Positions 41,481 to 50,203 of a stretch of 64,000 nucleotides of DNA are shown in pieces. This DNA is from Bradyrhizobium pachyrhizi (GTDB lineage Bacteria > Pseudomonadota > Alphaproteobacteria > Rhizobiales > Xanthobacteraceae). The notes below the pieces were generated by a model, which made no database searches, was not told the DNA's origin, and saw only the letters and a list, made by a program, of their open reading frames with translations. The DNA is taken from NCBI RefSeq assembly GCF_001189245.1, contig NZ_LFIQ01000051.1, positions 106,193-170,192 on the forward strand, given 5' to 3'. How positions within the stretch are numbered: the first letter of the stretch is position 1; each line of letters begins with the position of its first letter. A program made the position numbers and the translations under genes.

Positions 41481-42056
41481 TCAGCGTGGACGGTCCTTCA
41501 CCGGAACCCTGCTTGCCGTCGCAAGCCCGTACATCAGCGCCAGCCGATCAAGGCACTCCTTGAGACGCCGCGCAAAATAGTCCTGCCAGCGCTGCGTACA
41601 AAGTCCGCGCCGCTGTCCAACCTGCTCCATGGTCATGCCGAGGATCAGGACATCGTGCACCAGCGCCGAACCATCGGCGCCGAGCTCATACTCAGCGCGA
41701 TTGAGGCGCAGCGTCGCCTGACGCTGCCCCTCGGTGATCGGCTCGCGTCGCAGGCCGCCATCGACGAATTCGCGCGTCGTATCCACCGCGCGAGGCCCAC
41801 GCTCGGCCTTTTCCCAGTCGTTTTGGAACGCCCGGCCACTCCGATATTGCGTATCGTCGATCTGGCGATGCGCATGCAACCGGCCAAGCGGATCGTTGCG
41901 GATCGAGCGAAAGGCAACGATCTTCTCACCCCGGTCGAGCGCAAGGGGATCGTCGACCTCGACGGTCGCCACTTCGGCATTAAAGGGCAGATCCTGGGCA
42001 CGTCGATCGTGCGCCCCGGCGGGATCGTATGGCTTCCGGCGCTTGCCTCCCGGCAT
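41481..42056 (-). CDS. DUF6456-like phage-associated protein
   Basis: 191 residues from the ATG at 42056 (TTGGAGG upstream). TQYRSGRAFQNDWEKAERGPRAVDTTREFVDGG, ITEGQRQATLRLNRAEYELGADGSALVHDVLILGMTMEQVGQRRGL, RRLKECLDRLALMYGL fit the DUF6456 helical pattern, often next to GcrA-type genes in prophages. Probably a DNA-binding or replication accessory protein. Confidence 0.55.
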   Translation of the reverse strand: MPGGKRRKPYDPAGAHDRRAQDLPFNAEVATVEVDDPLALDRGEKIVAFRSIRNDPLGRLHAHRQIDDTQYRSGRAFQNDWEKAERGPRAVDTTREFVDGGLRREPITEGQRQATLRLNRAEYELGADGSALVHDVLILGMTMEQVGQRRGLCTQRWQDYFARRLKECLDRLALMYGLATASRVPVKDRPR

Positions 42057-42150
42057 TGGTAACCTCCAAAATGTCTGATGATGGGCGCGCGGAGGCTTCC
42101 GCGCGGTCGCGGTTGCGGACCGACGTCCGTCGGTCAAAGGATGAATTGCC

Positions 42151-42711
42151 TCAGCCGGCCCCGATGGCTTGAAGCCAGGCGGCGCTCAATACCGGCCTCG
42201 CCGTGGCCTCAGGATCGCGACTCAGGTGAAAATGCGGGGTGCAGTAGCTCGAACCGGACCGGCACAGATGACCGCAGAAGGTCATTGTCTCGCCGTCGCT
42301 ATCCCCACCATAGGGATAGCGGCAGTCTCCGGGCTTGAGGTCGAGCAGCGAAAGATGCCGCGGCACGACCGCCGCGCAACGAAGCTGCGGCATCTCCACC
42401 GTTTCAGTGAAGATCTTTGGCCCGCGAAGTAGATCCGGCGTCAGTTCGGCGCGCCCTTCACGAAGCCGCCCGATCCTTGGGAGCTCCGGCAGGGACGGTT
42501 TGGGCGGATCGAGGTGCCCCGGCAGGGACGGCTCGAGCCTTTCGAGGCCCACCAACCCCATGCGCTGCGCTCGGCTGAGCGCCGCGTTGCGCGTATAGGC
42601 CGTATTGAAGGTAGCGTTGATCGTGTCAGCGATTTCCGAATAGGACAAGCCGCGGGCGCGGAGATCCTGCAGGGCTGCCGAATGCTCCGGCAGCCAGTTC
42701 ATCATTTCCAT
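42151..42711 (-). CDS. GcrA-like cell-cycle regulator
   Basis: 186 residues. N-terminal helix-turn-helix (WLPEHSAALQDLRARGLSYSEIADTINATFNTAYTRNAALSRAQRMGL) and a C-terminal Cys/His part (SLLDLKPGDCRYPYGG, TFCGHLCRSGSSYCTPHF) match GcrA, which works with sigma70 at methylated promoters in Caulobacter. Many prophages carry copies. It is divergent from the S24 repressor with operator-like palindromes between. Confidence 0.8.
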   Translation of the reverse strand: MEMMNWLPEHSAALQDLRARGLSYSEIADTINATFNTAYTRNAALSRAQRMGLVGLERLEPSLPGHLDPPKPSLPELPRIGRLREGRAELTPDLLRGPKIFTETVEMPQLRCAAVVPRHLSLLDLKPGDCRYPYGGDSDGETMTFCGHLCRSGSSYCTPHFHLSRDPEATARPVLSAAWLQAIGAG

Positions 42712-42754
42712 TCCAAATTCCCATTTCTGTCATTCCGCCGGCGCCTCGCATACC

Positions 42755-42769
42755 TTCCGATATTCCGAA
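42755..42769. promoter_or_regulatory. Imperfect operator-like palindrome, site 1
   Basis: TTCCGATATTCCGAA, an imperfect version of TTCCGATTATCGGAA. It lies between the -35-like TTGACT (42773-42778, minus strand) and the start of the GcrA-like gene. Confidence 0.5.
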
Positions 42770-42782
42770 GAAAAAGTCAAGC

Positions 42783-42811
42783 TTGTTTCTGATAATCGTA
42801 ACGGATATAAT
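42783..42811 (+). promoter_or_regulatory. Promoter of the S24 repressor with operator site 2
   Basis: -35 TTGTTT (42783-42788), 17-base spacer, -10 TATAAT (42806-42811). The spacer carries TTCTGATAATCGTAA (42787-42801), matching the palindrome TTCCGATTATCGGAA at 12 of 15 positions. Consistent with autorepression. Confidence 0.65.
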
Positions 42812-42838
42812 GTGTCCGGGTTTGGGAAAGGATGAAAC

Positions 42839-43477
42839 ATGCTGGACGCGGCGCTGATCGAACGAGCACTGGAAAAGACTGGGAAGAGCAAAGGCGGGCT
42901 TGCCCGCGCGATGGGGGTTCGGGCCGGGGCGGTCTCCGAAATCCTGTCCGGAATAAGGTTGATCAAGGCATCCGAGATTGCCCCGATCATGGAGTATTTG
43001 GAGCTGAATTCGGTGCCGATCGTGGGCCGGGTCGGCGCCGGCGCCTCGATCCAGCCGGAGCTCGAGCAGGTCCCGCCGGAGGGTCTCGGCGAAATCGAGC
43101 TTCCGTTCCCGATGACGGAGGAGACCGTCGCTTTCGAGGTCTCGGGCGATTCGATGCTGCCGAAATACGAGAACGGCGACGTCATCGTGGTGTATCGCGA
43201 GCAGCGCTATCCGCTGTCGAGCTTCTACGGAGAGGAAGCTGCGGTCCGGCTGAAGAGCGGCGAGCGGTATCTGAAGACGATCGAACGCGGCAGTTCGTCC
43301 GGCACCGTCAACCTCAAGAGCTTTAACGCCAAGCCGATCAACGGCGTAAAGCTCGAATGGATCGGCGAAATCTGCGTCACCCTGCCCCGCGGCCAGATCG
43401 ACAGGCTGCGCGGCAAATCGGCGGCGAAGGGTCGCAAATCCGCCCGGACGCAGGGCGGGCGATCGTCCGAGAAGTAA
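42839..43477 (+). CDS. XRE-S24 phage repressor (CI/LexA-like)
   Basis: 212 residues, ATG with AAAGGA upstream. N-terminal helix-turn-helix about residues 1-55 (ALEKTGKSKGGLARAMGVRAGAVSEILSGIRLIKASEI). C-terminal S24 domain: nucleophile Ser in SGDSMLPKY and Lys in AVRLKSGERYLKTI give the Ser-Lys pair; an AGA stretch at VGRVGAGASI could be the self-cleavage site. Such repressors self-cleave with RecA after DNA damage. It probably controls itself, the GcrA-like gene and the 43636 gene. Confidence 0.8.
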   Translation: MLDAALIERALEKTGKSKGGLARAMGVRAGAVSEILSGIRLIKASEIAPIMEYLELNSVPIVGRVGAGASIQPELEQVPPEGLGEIELPFPMTEETVAFEVSGDSMLPKYENGDVIVVYREQRYPLSSFYGEEAAVRLKSGERYLKTIERGSSSGTVNLKSFNAKPINGVKLEWIGEICVTLPRGQIDRLRGKSAAKGRKSARTQGGRSSEK

Positions 43478-43574
43478 CCGCGCCGCTCCAGGGACCGGCC
43501 GGACCGATTCGGACGCCTTCGGGATGAATCGGTCCGGCCATGCATGCCTGAATTTCGGTTTTCGACAATTCACC

Positions 43575-43603
43575 TTGACATACTTCCGATTATCGGAAAT
43601 AAT
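43575..43603 (+). promoter_or_regulatory. Promoter with perfect operator palindrome, site 3
   Basis: -35 TTGACA (43575-43580), 17-base spacer, -10 AATAAT (43598-43603). The spacer holds the palindrome TTCCGATTATCGGAA (43584-43598). It sits about 32 bases upstream of the 43636 gene, so repressor binding here would block RNA polymerase. Confidence 0.7.
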
Positions 43604-43635
43604 GGGTGACAGTCAGAACATCGAACGATCAGGCA

Positions 43636-43911
43636 ATGCAGTATTTCGTCGTGATGATCGACTATGGTCGCCGTGGCCGCGAGGCGATCGTCGATCCCGA
43701 AATGACACGACGCGACGTCGTCTCACGAATCGCCTCGGGCGAATATACGAACATCAGCTTCATTCACGAGATTGCCGAGCGTTCGGTCGAGGATGTCACG
43801 GACGACCTGCTGGCCGAGGCCGCCTTGCCTGAGTTCCCCCTGACCGGCGCGAACCTGCAAGCCAATACGCTGGATCACGCCCGCGACCTGCGCAAACACG
43901 AGCCGGTCTGA
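43636..43911 (+). CDS. Small protein controlled by the S24 repressor
   Basis: 91 residues from the ATG at 43636; an upstream GTG would precede the predicted transcription start. MQYFVVMIDYGRRGREAIVDPEMTRRDVVSRIASGEYTNISFIHEIAERSVEDVTDDLLAEA. No family recognised. Its promoter contains the operator palindrome. Confidence 0.65.
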   Translation: MQYFVVMIDYGRRGREAIVDPEMTRRDVVSRIASGEYTNISFIHEIAERSVEDVTDDLLAEAALPEFPLTGANLQANTLDHARDLRKHEPV

Positions 43912-44076
43912 CACCGCTCACGAGTTGATTGCGAAAACGTGATCTTTCTTGAGCCGGCCACTTGGCCGGAACCCGAAACAGACTAGATAGGGTTCACGCA
44001 AAGTCTATTCGGACCAGGCGCGGGTTCCCTCTAGATTGGCGATTCGTTTCTCGGGCCGGCAAAATTTCAGCTTCAG

Positions 44077-45228
44077 ATGACTTCGACAACAAACGCCGAG
44101 ATCGCGAAAGCCGATGGCGATCTCAGGATCGCGCTGCTGCTCGGCATCGCAAACTGGTTTCTGTTTCTGGACCATATTCCGCACAACGTCGTCGGCGCGC
44201 TGACCATGCGCAACTTCGGCTTCAGCGGCGCAACCGACCTTTTTGTATTCGTCGGCGGCTACGCAGTGACGCTCATCTACGCCAGGATGACGCTGGAACG
44301 TGGATTCCTGGTCGCCGCAACTCGCATCTTCAAGCGCGTATGGCAACTCTATGCCGCCTATATCGTTCTGTTCGTGATCTATGTCGAGTTGATCAGCTAT
44401 GTCGCTACCCGGACCGCGGCGCCCGAGATCATCAGCGAGTTCAACATCACCGGCTTCATCGATCACCCGATCCGGACGTTGATCTACGGCCTGTTCCTGC
44501 AAGCCAAGCCGCTCAACCTCGACGTACTGCAACTCACTATTGCCCTGATGGCGTTCCAGCCCATCATCGTGTTCGGGCTGTTGTACGTGCCGAACGCGAC
44601 GGTCGTCGCATCCGTGACCCTCTATGCGGCCGGTCGGCTGCTCGACTGGAACCTGTCGTCATATCCGTATGGCGACTGGTACCTCAATCCGTTCTGCTGG
44701 CAATTGCTGTTCATGATGGGCGGCTGGCTCGCGCTGATCGGCGCGCGATATGCGCCCGCGATCCGCGCGATGCAGGCTGCTCCCGCGCTGCGCGCCATGG
44801 CGTTGCTGTATCTGCTGTTCGCCCTGACGATTGTCTCGAGCAGCGATATCCCGGCACTCGCGCAAATGATGCCGAGCGGGCTGAGCGATGTGCTGCTGCC
44901 AAACGACCGGGAGGATGTCGCGCCTCATCGCATCCTGCATTTCCTGGTCCTGACATTCCTGTTCAGCTGGCTAGTGCCTCGCGACTGGGATTACTTGCGA
45001 TCTCACGCCTTGCAGCCGATCATCAAGTGTGGCGAGGAATGGCTGGCCGTGTTCTGTGCAGGCGTCTTCCTCTCCTTCGCTGCGCACCTGATCCTGATTA
45101 CGGGTCCATACTCACTGGCAAGGCAGGTCGCGGTCAGCATCGCCGGCATCGCGGCGATGACGGCCGTCGCCTACTACGTCTCGTGGTCGAAGCAGCAGGA
45201 CGGCAAGTCGGCCGTCGCTCATTCTTGA
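44077..45228 (+). CDS. OpgC-domain membrane protein
   Basis: 383 residues, about ten membrane segments. FLFLDHIPHNVVGALTMRNFGFSGATDLFVFVGGYAVTLIYARM is the start of the OpgC pattern; WQLYAAYIVLFVIYVELIS and SSYPYGDWYLNPFCWQLLFMMGGWLAL follow. The family succinylates osmoregulated periplasmic glucans or performs related acyl transfer in the membrane. Confidence 0.8.
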   Translation: MTSTTNAEIAKADGDLRIALLLGIANWFLFLDHIPHNVVGALTMRNFGFSGATDLFVFVGGYAVTLIYARMTLERGFLVAATRIFKRVWQLYAAYIVLFVIYVELISYVATRTAAPEIISEFNITGFIDHPIRTLIYGLFLQAKPLNLDVLQLTIALMAFQPIIVFGLLYVPNATVVASVTLYAAGRLLDWNLSSYPYGDWYLNPFCWQLLFMMGGWLALIGARYAPAIRAMQAAPALRAMALLYLLFALTIVSSSDIPALAQMMPSGLSDVLLPNDREDVAPHRILHFLVLTFLFSWLVPRDWDYLRSHALQPIIKCGEEWLAVFCAGVFLSFAAHLILITGPYSLARQVAVSIAGIAAMTAVAYYVSWSKQQDGKSAVAHS

Positions 45229-45314
45229 TTCCTGCGGTTCAGTCGATCGTCAACGACCGCCGCAGCCGCGCCTCGCTATCGCGCAACATCGCGGTATCGA
45301 GCCGGCCTCCCCGA

Positions 45315-46169
45315 TTATTTCCGGCGCGACGCCAGGATCTTCTCGGCGGCGCGCAGATGCGGCTTGTCCAGCATCTTGCCGTCCATCTTGGCGACCCCCG
45401 ATGGATTATTGGCGAACGCGGCGATCACCCGCTCCGACCATGCGATTTCCTCATCCGTCGGCATGAAGGCCGCGTTGACGACGTCGACATGCTTGGGATG
45501 GATCACGGCCTTGGCGAGGAAGCCATCCTGGCGCGCGGCGACCGCCTCGGCCTTCAAAGCATCGAGATCGTTGATGTCGGTCGCGATGGTGTCGATCGCG
45601 ACGACGCCGGCGGCGGCCGCGCCGATCAGGCAGAGATCGCGCGCCAGGATGAAGGGCGAGTGATAGCGGCCGTCACTGCGGTTGCGCGTTGCCCCGAGCG
45701 AGGCCGCGAGATCCTCCGCGCCCCACATCATGCCCCACAGCCGCGGGCTCATGTTCTCGAAATCGAGGATTTTCAGCACCGCCCGCGCCGTCTCGGTCGC
45801 GACCGTCACGATCCGCGTGGTGCCCTGCGCGATATCAGAGGCGGCCTCGAATGCGTCGAGATAGAGTGCGAGCCGGTTGACGTCGGCGGCACCGGCGCAT
45901 TTCGGCAGCACGATTCCATCGGGTTTACCGGGCATCACGGCGGCGAGATCGCCGAGCGTCAGATCGGTGTCGAGCGCGTTGACGCGGATATAAAGCTTCT
46001 GCTCCGGATTGCGCGCATCGAGCATCTGGCGCGTGATGCCCCGCGCAACCACCTTCTGGTCCGGCGCGATGGAATCCTCGAGGTCGAGGATCAGTGCATC
46101 GGCTGCGGTCTTCTTCGCGCTTTCATACTTCCGGGTGCTGTCGCCGGGAACGAACAGGAACGATCGCAT
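45315..46169 (-). CDS. HpcH/HpaI-type CoA lyase (CitE/malyl-CoA lyase-like)
   Basis: 284 residues. RSFLFVPGDSTRKYESAKKTAADALILDLEDSIAPDQK, ELYIRVN-type IRVNALDTDLTLGDL, DGIVLPKCAGAADV, VTVATETARAVLKILDFE, and LWGMMWGAEDLAASLGA are CitE-like. Splits or forms a C-C bond in a beta-hydroxyacyl-CoA such as citramalyl- or malyl-CoA. Last gene of the minus operon. Confidence 0.85.
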   Translation of the reverse strand: MRSFLFVPGDSTRKYESAKKTAADALILDLEDSIAPDQKVVARGITRQMLDARNPEQKLYIRVNALDTDLTLGDLAAVMPGKPDGIVLPKCAGAADVNRLALYLDAFEAASDIAQGTTRIVTVATETARAVLKILDFENMSPRLWGMMWGAEDLAASLGATRNRSDGRYHSPFILARDLCLIGAAAAGVVAIDTIATDINDLDALKAEAVAARQDGFLAKAVIHPKHVDVVNAAFMPTDEEIAWSERVIAAFANNPSGVAKMDGKMLDKPHLRAAEKILASRRK

Positions 46170-46172
46170 CGC

Positions 46173-46628
46173 TTACGCCTTCGGCTTGCAGTGCATCAGG
46201 CCGGTGCGGCGGCAGCTCGCCACCACCTCGCCGCGCTGGTTGGTCATGGTGTGCTCGAACTCGACGATGCCCTGGGTGGGCCGCGACTTGCTGGCGCGCT
46301 TGCCGATGATTCTGGTGTGCGCCTTCAGCGTGTCGCCGTGAAACACCGGCTTCGGGAACTTGACGTCGGTCATGCCGAGATTGCCGACGGTCGTTCCCAA
46401 CGTCGTATCGTACACGCTCATGCCGATCATGATGCCGAGCGTATAGAGGCTGTTGAACAGCCGCTGGCCGAACTCGGTCTTCTCGGAGAAATGCGCGTCG
46501 ATATGCAATGGCTGCGGGTTCATGGTCAGGAGGCTGAACATGGTGTTGTCCATCTCGGTCACGGTGCGGCTGAACTCGTGATGGAATTCCTGTCCGATCT
46601 CGAACTCCTCGAAATACAATCCTGCCAT
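46173..46628 (-). CDS. MaoC-type acyl-CoA hydratase/dehydratase
   Basis: 151 residues. YFEEFEIGQEFHHEFSRTVTEMDNTMFSLLTMNPQPLHIDAHFSEKTEFGQRLFNSL holds the hot-dog-fold hydratase motif with the catalytic Asp/His (HIDAHFS). Four bases separate it from the CoA-lyase. It may hydrate an enoyl-CoA to feed the lyase. Confidence 0.85.
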   Translation of the reverse strand: MAGLYFEEFEIGQEFHHEFSRTVTEMDNTMFSLLTMNPQPLHIDAHFSEKTEFGQRLFNSLYTLGIMIGMSVYDTTLGTTVGNLGMTDVKFPKPVFHGDTLKAHTRIIGKRASKSRPTQGIVEFEHTMTNQRGEVVASCRRTGLMHCKPKA

Positions 46629-47405
46629 TTACCGTCCCTTGTAGTTGGGCGTCCGCTTCTCGACGAACGCATTCAGCCCTTCCTGGCAATCTTCCGTCGA
46701 TGCGACCACAACGAAGCTTTCCGCCGTGTTTTCCACCGAGCGGCGGAAATCGGCATCGACCGCACGCATGAAGGCGTCGCGGCCGATCTTCATCACGATC
46801 GGCGATTTCGCCGCGAGCTTGCGTGCGATCTCGCGGGCGCGCGCGAGCGCAGTGCCCTTCGGCACCACCTCGCTGAGCAGGCCCATGCGAAAGGCGGTCG
46901 CGGCATCGAAGGGCTCGCCAAGGAACAGCGGGCCGAATGCCTGGTGCTTTCCGACCAGCCGCGGCAACTGCACGAAATGGATCGCCGGGATCAGGCCGAC
47001 ATCGATCTCGGGATAGCCGAAGGTCGAGCCATCGCCCGCGACGATCATGTCGCAGGAGATCGCGATCGTCATGCCGCCGGCGCGCACCGCGCCATCGATC
47101 GCCGCAATCGTCGGCTTGCCCATGCGGTACTGCGTATCGTTCAGCGCGAAATACAGCCGCTCGAGGAATGTCTTGGTCTCGATCGCGGGCTTGCCCCTGA
47201 CGATGTCGAGATCGAGGCCGGCGCAAAACACCTTGTAGGCGCTGCTGATGATGACGGCGCGCACCGCGTCGTCCTCGCGCGCCTTCGCCAGCGCTGCCAG
47301 CAGCGCGTCGATCAGGGGAATGCTGAGCGCATTCACCGGCGCCCGATCCAGCACGATCTCCGCAATCTGGTCGGTGACCGAGTAACGAACGAGGTCGGTG
47401 CTCAT
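46629..47405 (-). CDS. Enoyl-CoA hydratase/isomerase
   Basis: 258 residues. APVNALSIPLIDALLAAL, VIISSAYKVFCAGLDLDIV (oxyanion hole), IDGAVRAGGMTIAISCDMIVAGDGSTFGYPEIDVGLIP with the catalytic Glu, and EVVPKGTALARAREIA make it a crotonase. Its stop abuts the MaoC gene. Likely a pathway step between ring- or chain-opened CoA esters. Confidence 0.85.
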   Translation of the reverse strand: MSTDLVRYSVTDQIAEIVLDRAPVNALSIPLIDALLAALAKAREDDAVRAVIISSAYKVFCAGLDLDIVRGKPAIETKTFLERLYFALNDTQYRMGKPTIAAIDGAVRAGGMTIAISCDMIVAGDGSTFGYPEIDVGLIPAIHFVQLPRLVGKHQAFGPLFLGEPFDAATAFRMGLLSEVVPKGTALARAREIARKLAAKSPIVMKIGRDAFMRAVDADFRRSVENTAESFVVVASTEDCQEGLNAFVEKRTPNYKGR

Positions 47406-47419
47406 GATGTATTGCCTCC

Positions 47420-48619
47420 CTAGCTCTTGGCCTGTCGCACGGCGCCCGAGAGCAGCAGGCCATCGATCTCGGCGGAACCGAAGCCAGCCTCCGTCAGCAC
47501 GGCGCGGCTATCCTGCCCGACGTCAGGCGCGGGGCAAAGGTGATCCTCGGACAGGCTCGCGATCCCCGGCGTGCGCGGCGAATAGACCGCGCCGACGCCG
47601 GGTGTGTCCTGGCGCACCGACGCGCTGGTCGCCTCGACATGGGCGTTGCGCAGCCATTCGCCGGGATCGAGGATCCGCTCTGCGATGATATCGGCCGCAT
47701 GCAGCCGGGTCAGCCAGGCGTCCGTCGCCTGGGTCAGGAACACCTCGCGCAATTGCGGGATCAGCGCATCGGCAGCATCGGCGCGCCGGGCGAAGTCGGC
47801 AAAACGCGGGTCGCCGGCGAGGTCCTCACGGCCGATCGCACCGCATAGCCGCTTGTATTGCGGCTCGTTCACCAGGGTGACCATCATCCAGCCGTCCCGG
47901 GTCTGGTAGGTGCCGGCCGGAACGTTCAGCGCGCGCGGCGCGCCGCCCTCGAGGATGAACTCCGCCACCTTGTGGCCGAGCAGCGCCGACGTCGACTGGC
48001 AGAGATTGACGTCGATCCAGCGGCCGGTGCCGACGGTCGCACGCGCGAATAGCGTCGTGGCGATGGCCTGGAACGCATAGACGCCGGTGACGACGTCGGA
48101 AATCGTGGTACCGACCCGATGCGGCACGCCATCGGCGCCGAGATTGACCGAGACCAGCCCCGAGAACGCCTGCGCCACCGAATCCGAGCCGGGCCGCTTG
48201 GCATACGGCCCGCTCTGCCCGAAGCCGCTGACCGACAGGTAGACCAGGCCGGGATTGTCGCGCGACAGGCCCTCATAGCCGAGCCCGAGCCGCTCCGCGA
48301 CGCCGGGACGAAATCCTTCGATGAGCACGTCGGCCTCGCGCGCCAACCGCTGCGCGATCGCGATCCCGTCCTTGTGCTTCATGTCGAGGCACAGGCTGCG
48401 CTTGCCGCGGTTGTAGACTGCCGACAGCGTTGTATGATTGCCGTAGGTCGTGCCGAGATAGCGCGACCAGTCGCCCTCCGGCGGTTCGACCTTGATGACG
48501 TCGGCGCCGTAGACACCGAGCAGCATCGCGCAATAGGGCGAGGCAATCCCCTGCCCGAAATCGAGTACCTTCAGCCCGCGATACGGCGCTTCATGCGTCG
48601 GCGTCAGCTTGCCCGCCAT
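47420..48619 (-). CDS. Class III CoA-transferase of the Liv operon
   Basis: 399 residues from the ATG at 48619 (GGGAGGA upstream); an upstream reading is spurious. KVLDFGQGIASPYCAMLLGVYGADVIKVEPPEGDWSR, GKRSLCLDMK, DVLIEGFRPGVAERLGLG, GFGQSGPYAKRPGSDSVAQA and the catalytic Asp in TTISDVVTGVYAFQAI. It would load CoA onto the imported acid. Confidence 0.85.
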   Translation of the reverse strand: MAGKLTPTHEAPYRGLKVLDFGQGIASPYCAMLLGVYGADVIKVEPPEGDWSRYLGTTYGNHTTLSAVYNRGKRSLCLDMKHKDGIAIAQRLAREADVLIEGFRPGVAERLGLGYEGLSRDNPGLVYLSVSGFGQSGPYAKRPGSDSVAQAFSGLVSVNLGADGVPHRVGTTISDVVTGVYAFQAIATTLFARATVGTGRWIDVNLCQSTSALLGHKVAEFILEGGAPRALNVPAGTYQTRDGWMMVTLVNEPQYKRLCGAIGREDLAGDPRFADFARRADAADALIPQLREVFLTQATDAWLTRLHAADIIAERILDPGEWLRNAHVEATSASVRQDTPGVGAVYSPRTPGIASLSEDHLCPAPDVGQDSRAVLTEAGFGSAEIDGLLLSGAVRQAKS

Positions 48620-48655
48620 TTGTCCTCCCATCGCTGCCGAAGAGCCCTGTCCTTT

Positions 48656-48730
48656 GGGCATGATCCCCGCGCAAACGCTGCGCGCTTGTCGCGAGGGAAA
48701 ACCGCTGCGCGCTTTTCCCGGATCATGCCC
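48656..48730. repeat. Intergenic element with inverted ends
   Basis: Arms GGGCATGATC (48656-48665) and GATCATGCCC (48721-48730) enclose GC-rich repeats (CGCAAACGCTGCGCGC, CGAGGGAAAACCGCTGCG). It resembles a dispersed extragenic palindrome of Bradyrhizobium-type genomes. It lies between the LivF-type gene and the CoA-transferase. Confidence 0.6.
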
Positions 48731-49446
48731 TACAGCGCCAGATAGCGCTGCCGGACATTGTCGTTGGCCTTCAGCTCTTCGATGGAGGATGTGTAGACGA
48801 TCTGTCCCTTGTCGATAACCGTCGCGTGGCTCGCAAGGCCAAGGCAAAAATGCATGTTCTGCTCGGCGATCAATACTGTGGCACCGGTGCCGCGGAGCTG
48901 CCGCAGCAGTTCGCCGATGCGCTGCACGATGATCGGCGCCAGCCCCTCGCTCGGCTCATCCAGCAGCAGCAGCACCGGATTGCCCATCAGCGTGCGGGCG
49001 ATCGCCAGCATTTGCTGCTCGCCGCCGGACAGCCTTCCGGCGATCCGGTGCCGCAGCGGCTCGAGCAGCGGGAACACGTCATAGACGCGGCGGATCGACC
49101 ACTCGTCCTCGCCATCCGGCCCCTTCTTCTGACCGATGACGAGATTGTCCTCCACCGTATGCTCGGGAAAGATCTGGCGGTCTTCCGGCACGAAGCCGAG
49201 CCCGGCCCGCGCGATGTGATACGGCCTCATTCCCGAGACCACCTGGCCGCGCAGGGTCACCTTGCCGCGGCGCGCCGGCGCCAGCCCCATGATGGCCTTC
49301 ATGGTGGTCGACTTGCCGGCGCCGTTGCGGCCGAGCAACGCCATGGTCTCGCCCTGCCGCACCGACAGGCCGACGCCGAACAGGATCTGGCTGGTGCCAT
49401 AATAGACGTCGAGGTCGTCGACCTGCACCACCGGCTGCGCGCTCAT
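48730..49446 (-). CDS. livF: Branched-chain-type ABC transporter ATPase (LivF)
   Basis: 238 residues. Walker A GRNGAGKST, signature LSGGEQQMLAIARTLMGNP, Walker B LLLDEPSEGLAP. Partner of the LivG-type ATPase. Its start overlaps the LivG stop. Confidence 0.9.
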   Translation of the reverse strand: MSAQPVVQVDDLDVYYGTSQILFGVGLSVRQGETMALLGRNGAGKSTTMKAIMGLAPARRGKVTLRGQVVSGMRPYHIARAGLGFVPEDRQIFPEHTVEDNLVIGQKKGPDGEDEWSIRRVYDVFPLLEPLRHRIAGRLSGGEQQMLAIARTLMGNPVLLLLDEPSEGLAPIIVQRIGELLRQLRGTGATVLIAEQNMHFCLGLASHATVIDKGQIVYTSSIEELKANDNVRQRYLAL

Positions 49447-50201
49447 GCCACCGCTCCCGAATGGTCGTCGCTGCCGAGATAGGCCTCGATTACGGCATCA
49501 TTCCTGCGGATCGCGTCCGGCGTCCCGGTCGCCAGGATCCGGCCGTAGCACAGCACGACGATCCGAGGCGCGATCTTGAACACGATGTCCATGTCGTGCT
49601 CGATGAACACGACGGTGATCTTCTGCTTCTCCCAGAGCTCACGCACCTTGTCGATCATGCGCCAGCGCTCCTCGGTGCCCATGCCCGCGGTCGGCTCGTC
49701 GAGCAGCAGCACCTTGGGCTCGAGCACCAGCGCGAGCGCGATGTCGAGCAGCTTCTGGTCGCCGTGCGACAGCGTCGCCGCGGTCCGGTTGCGCTTACCG
49801 GCAAGGCCGAGCAGTTCCATCGCATGCTCGGCGCGGTCGCGGGTCTCGGCCAGCGGAAACCGGCGATGCATCACGCCGGCGCGGCGCTGATCGGCACAGA
49901 CTGCAGCGAGCATCGTCTCCTCCACCGTCAGCGACGGGAAGATGCTCGCGACCTGGAAGGCGCGGCCGATGCCATGGCGCACGATCTCCGGCGGGGCCTT
50001 GCCCGCCATGTCGACGCCGTTGAGCAAAATCTGCCCGGCATCAGGTTGCAGCGCGCCCGTGATCAGGTTGAAGAATGTGCTCTTGCCGGCGCCGTTGGGA
50101 CCGATCACGGCGGTGAGCGAACCGTCGGCGAAGTCGAGCGAGACGTTGTCGGTCGCCTTGACGCCGCCAAAGGATTTCGAGAGTCCGCGAATCTCCAGCA
50201 T
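49443..50201 (-). CDS. livG: Branched-chain-type ABC transporter ATPase (LivG)
   Basis: 252 residues from the ATG at 50201. Walker A GPNGAGKST, LSHGDQKLLDIALALVLEPKVLLLDEPTAGMG, then VVFIEHDMDIVF. Longer LivG-type hairpin region present. Adjacent to LivF, LivM and LivH. Confidence 0.9.
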   Translation of the reverse strand: MLEIRGLSKSFGGVKATDNVSLDFADGSLTAVIGPNGAGKSTFFNLITGALQPDAGQILLNGVDMAGKAPPEIVRHGIGRAFQVASIFPSLTVEETMLAAVCADQRRAGVMHRRFPLAETRDRAEHAMELLGLAGKRNRTAATLSHGDQKLLDIALALVLEPKVLLLDEPTAGMGTEERWRMIDKVRELWEKQKITVVFIEHDMDIVFKIAPRIVVLCYGRILATGTPDAIRRNDAVIEAYLGSDDHSGAVA

Positions 50202-50203
50202 GG

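Noticed and set aside
43962..47423. A 1153-codon open frame on the plus strand
   Set aside because: It overlaps the OpgC gene in another frame and runs antisense to the CitE, MaoC and crotonase genes. It carries no motif of its own.
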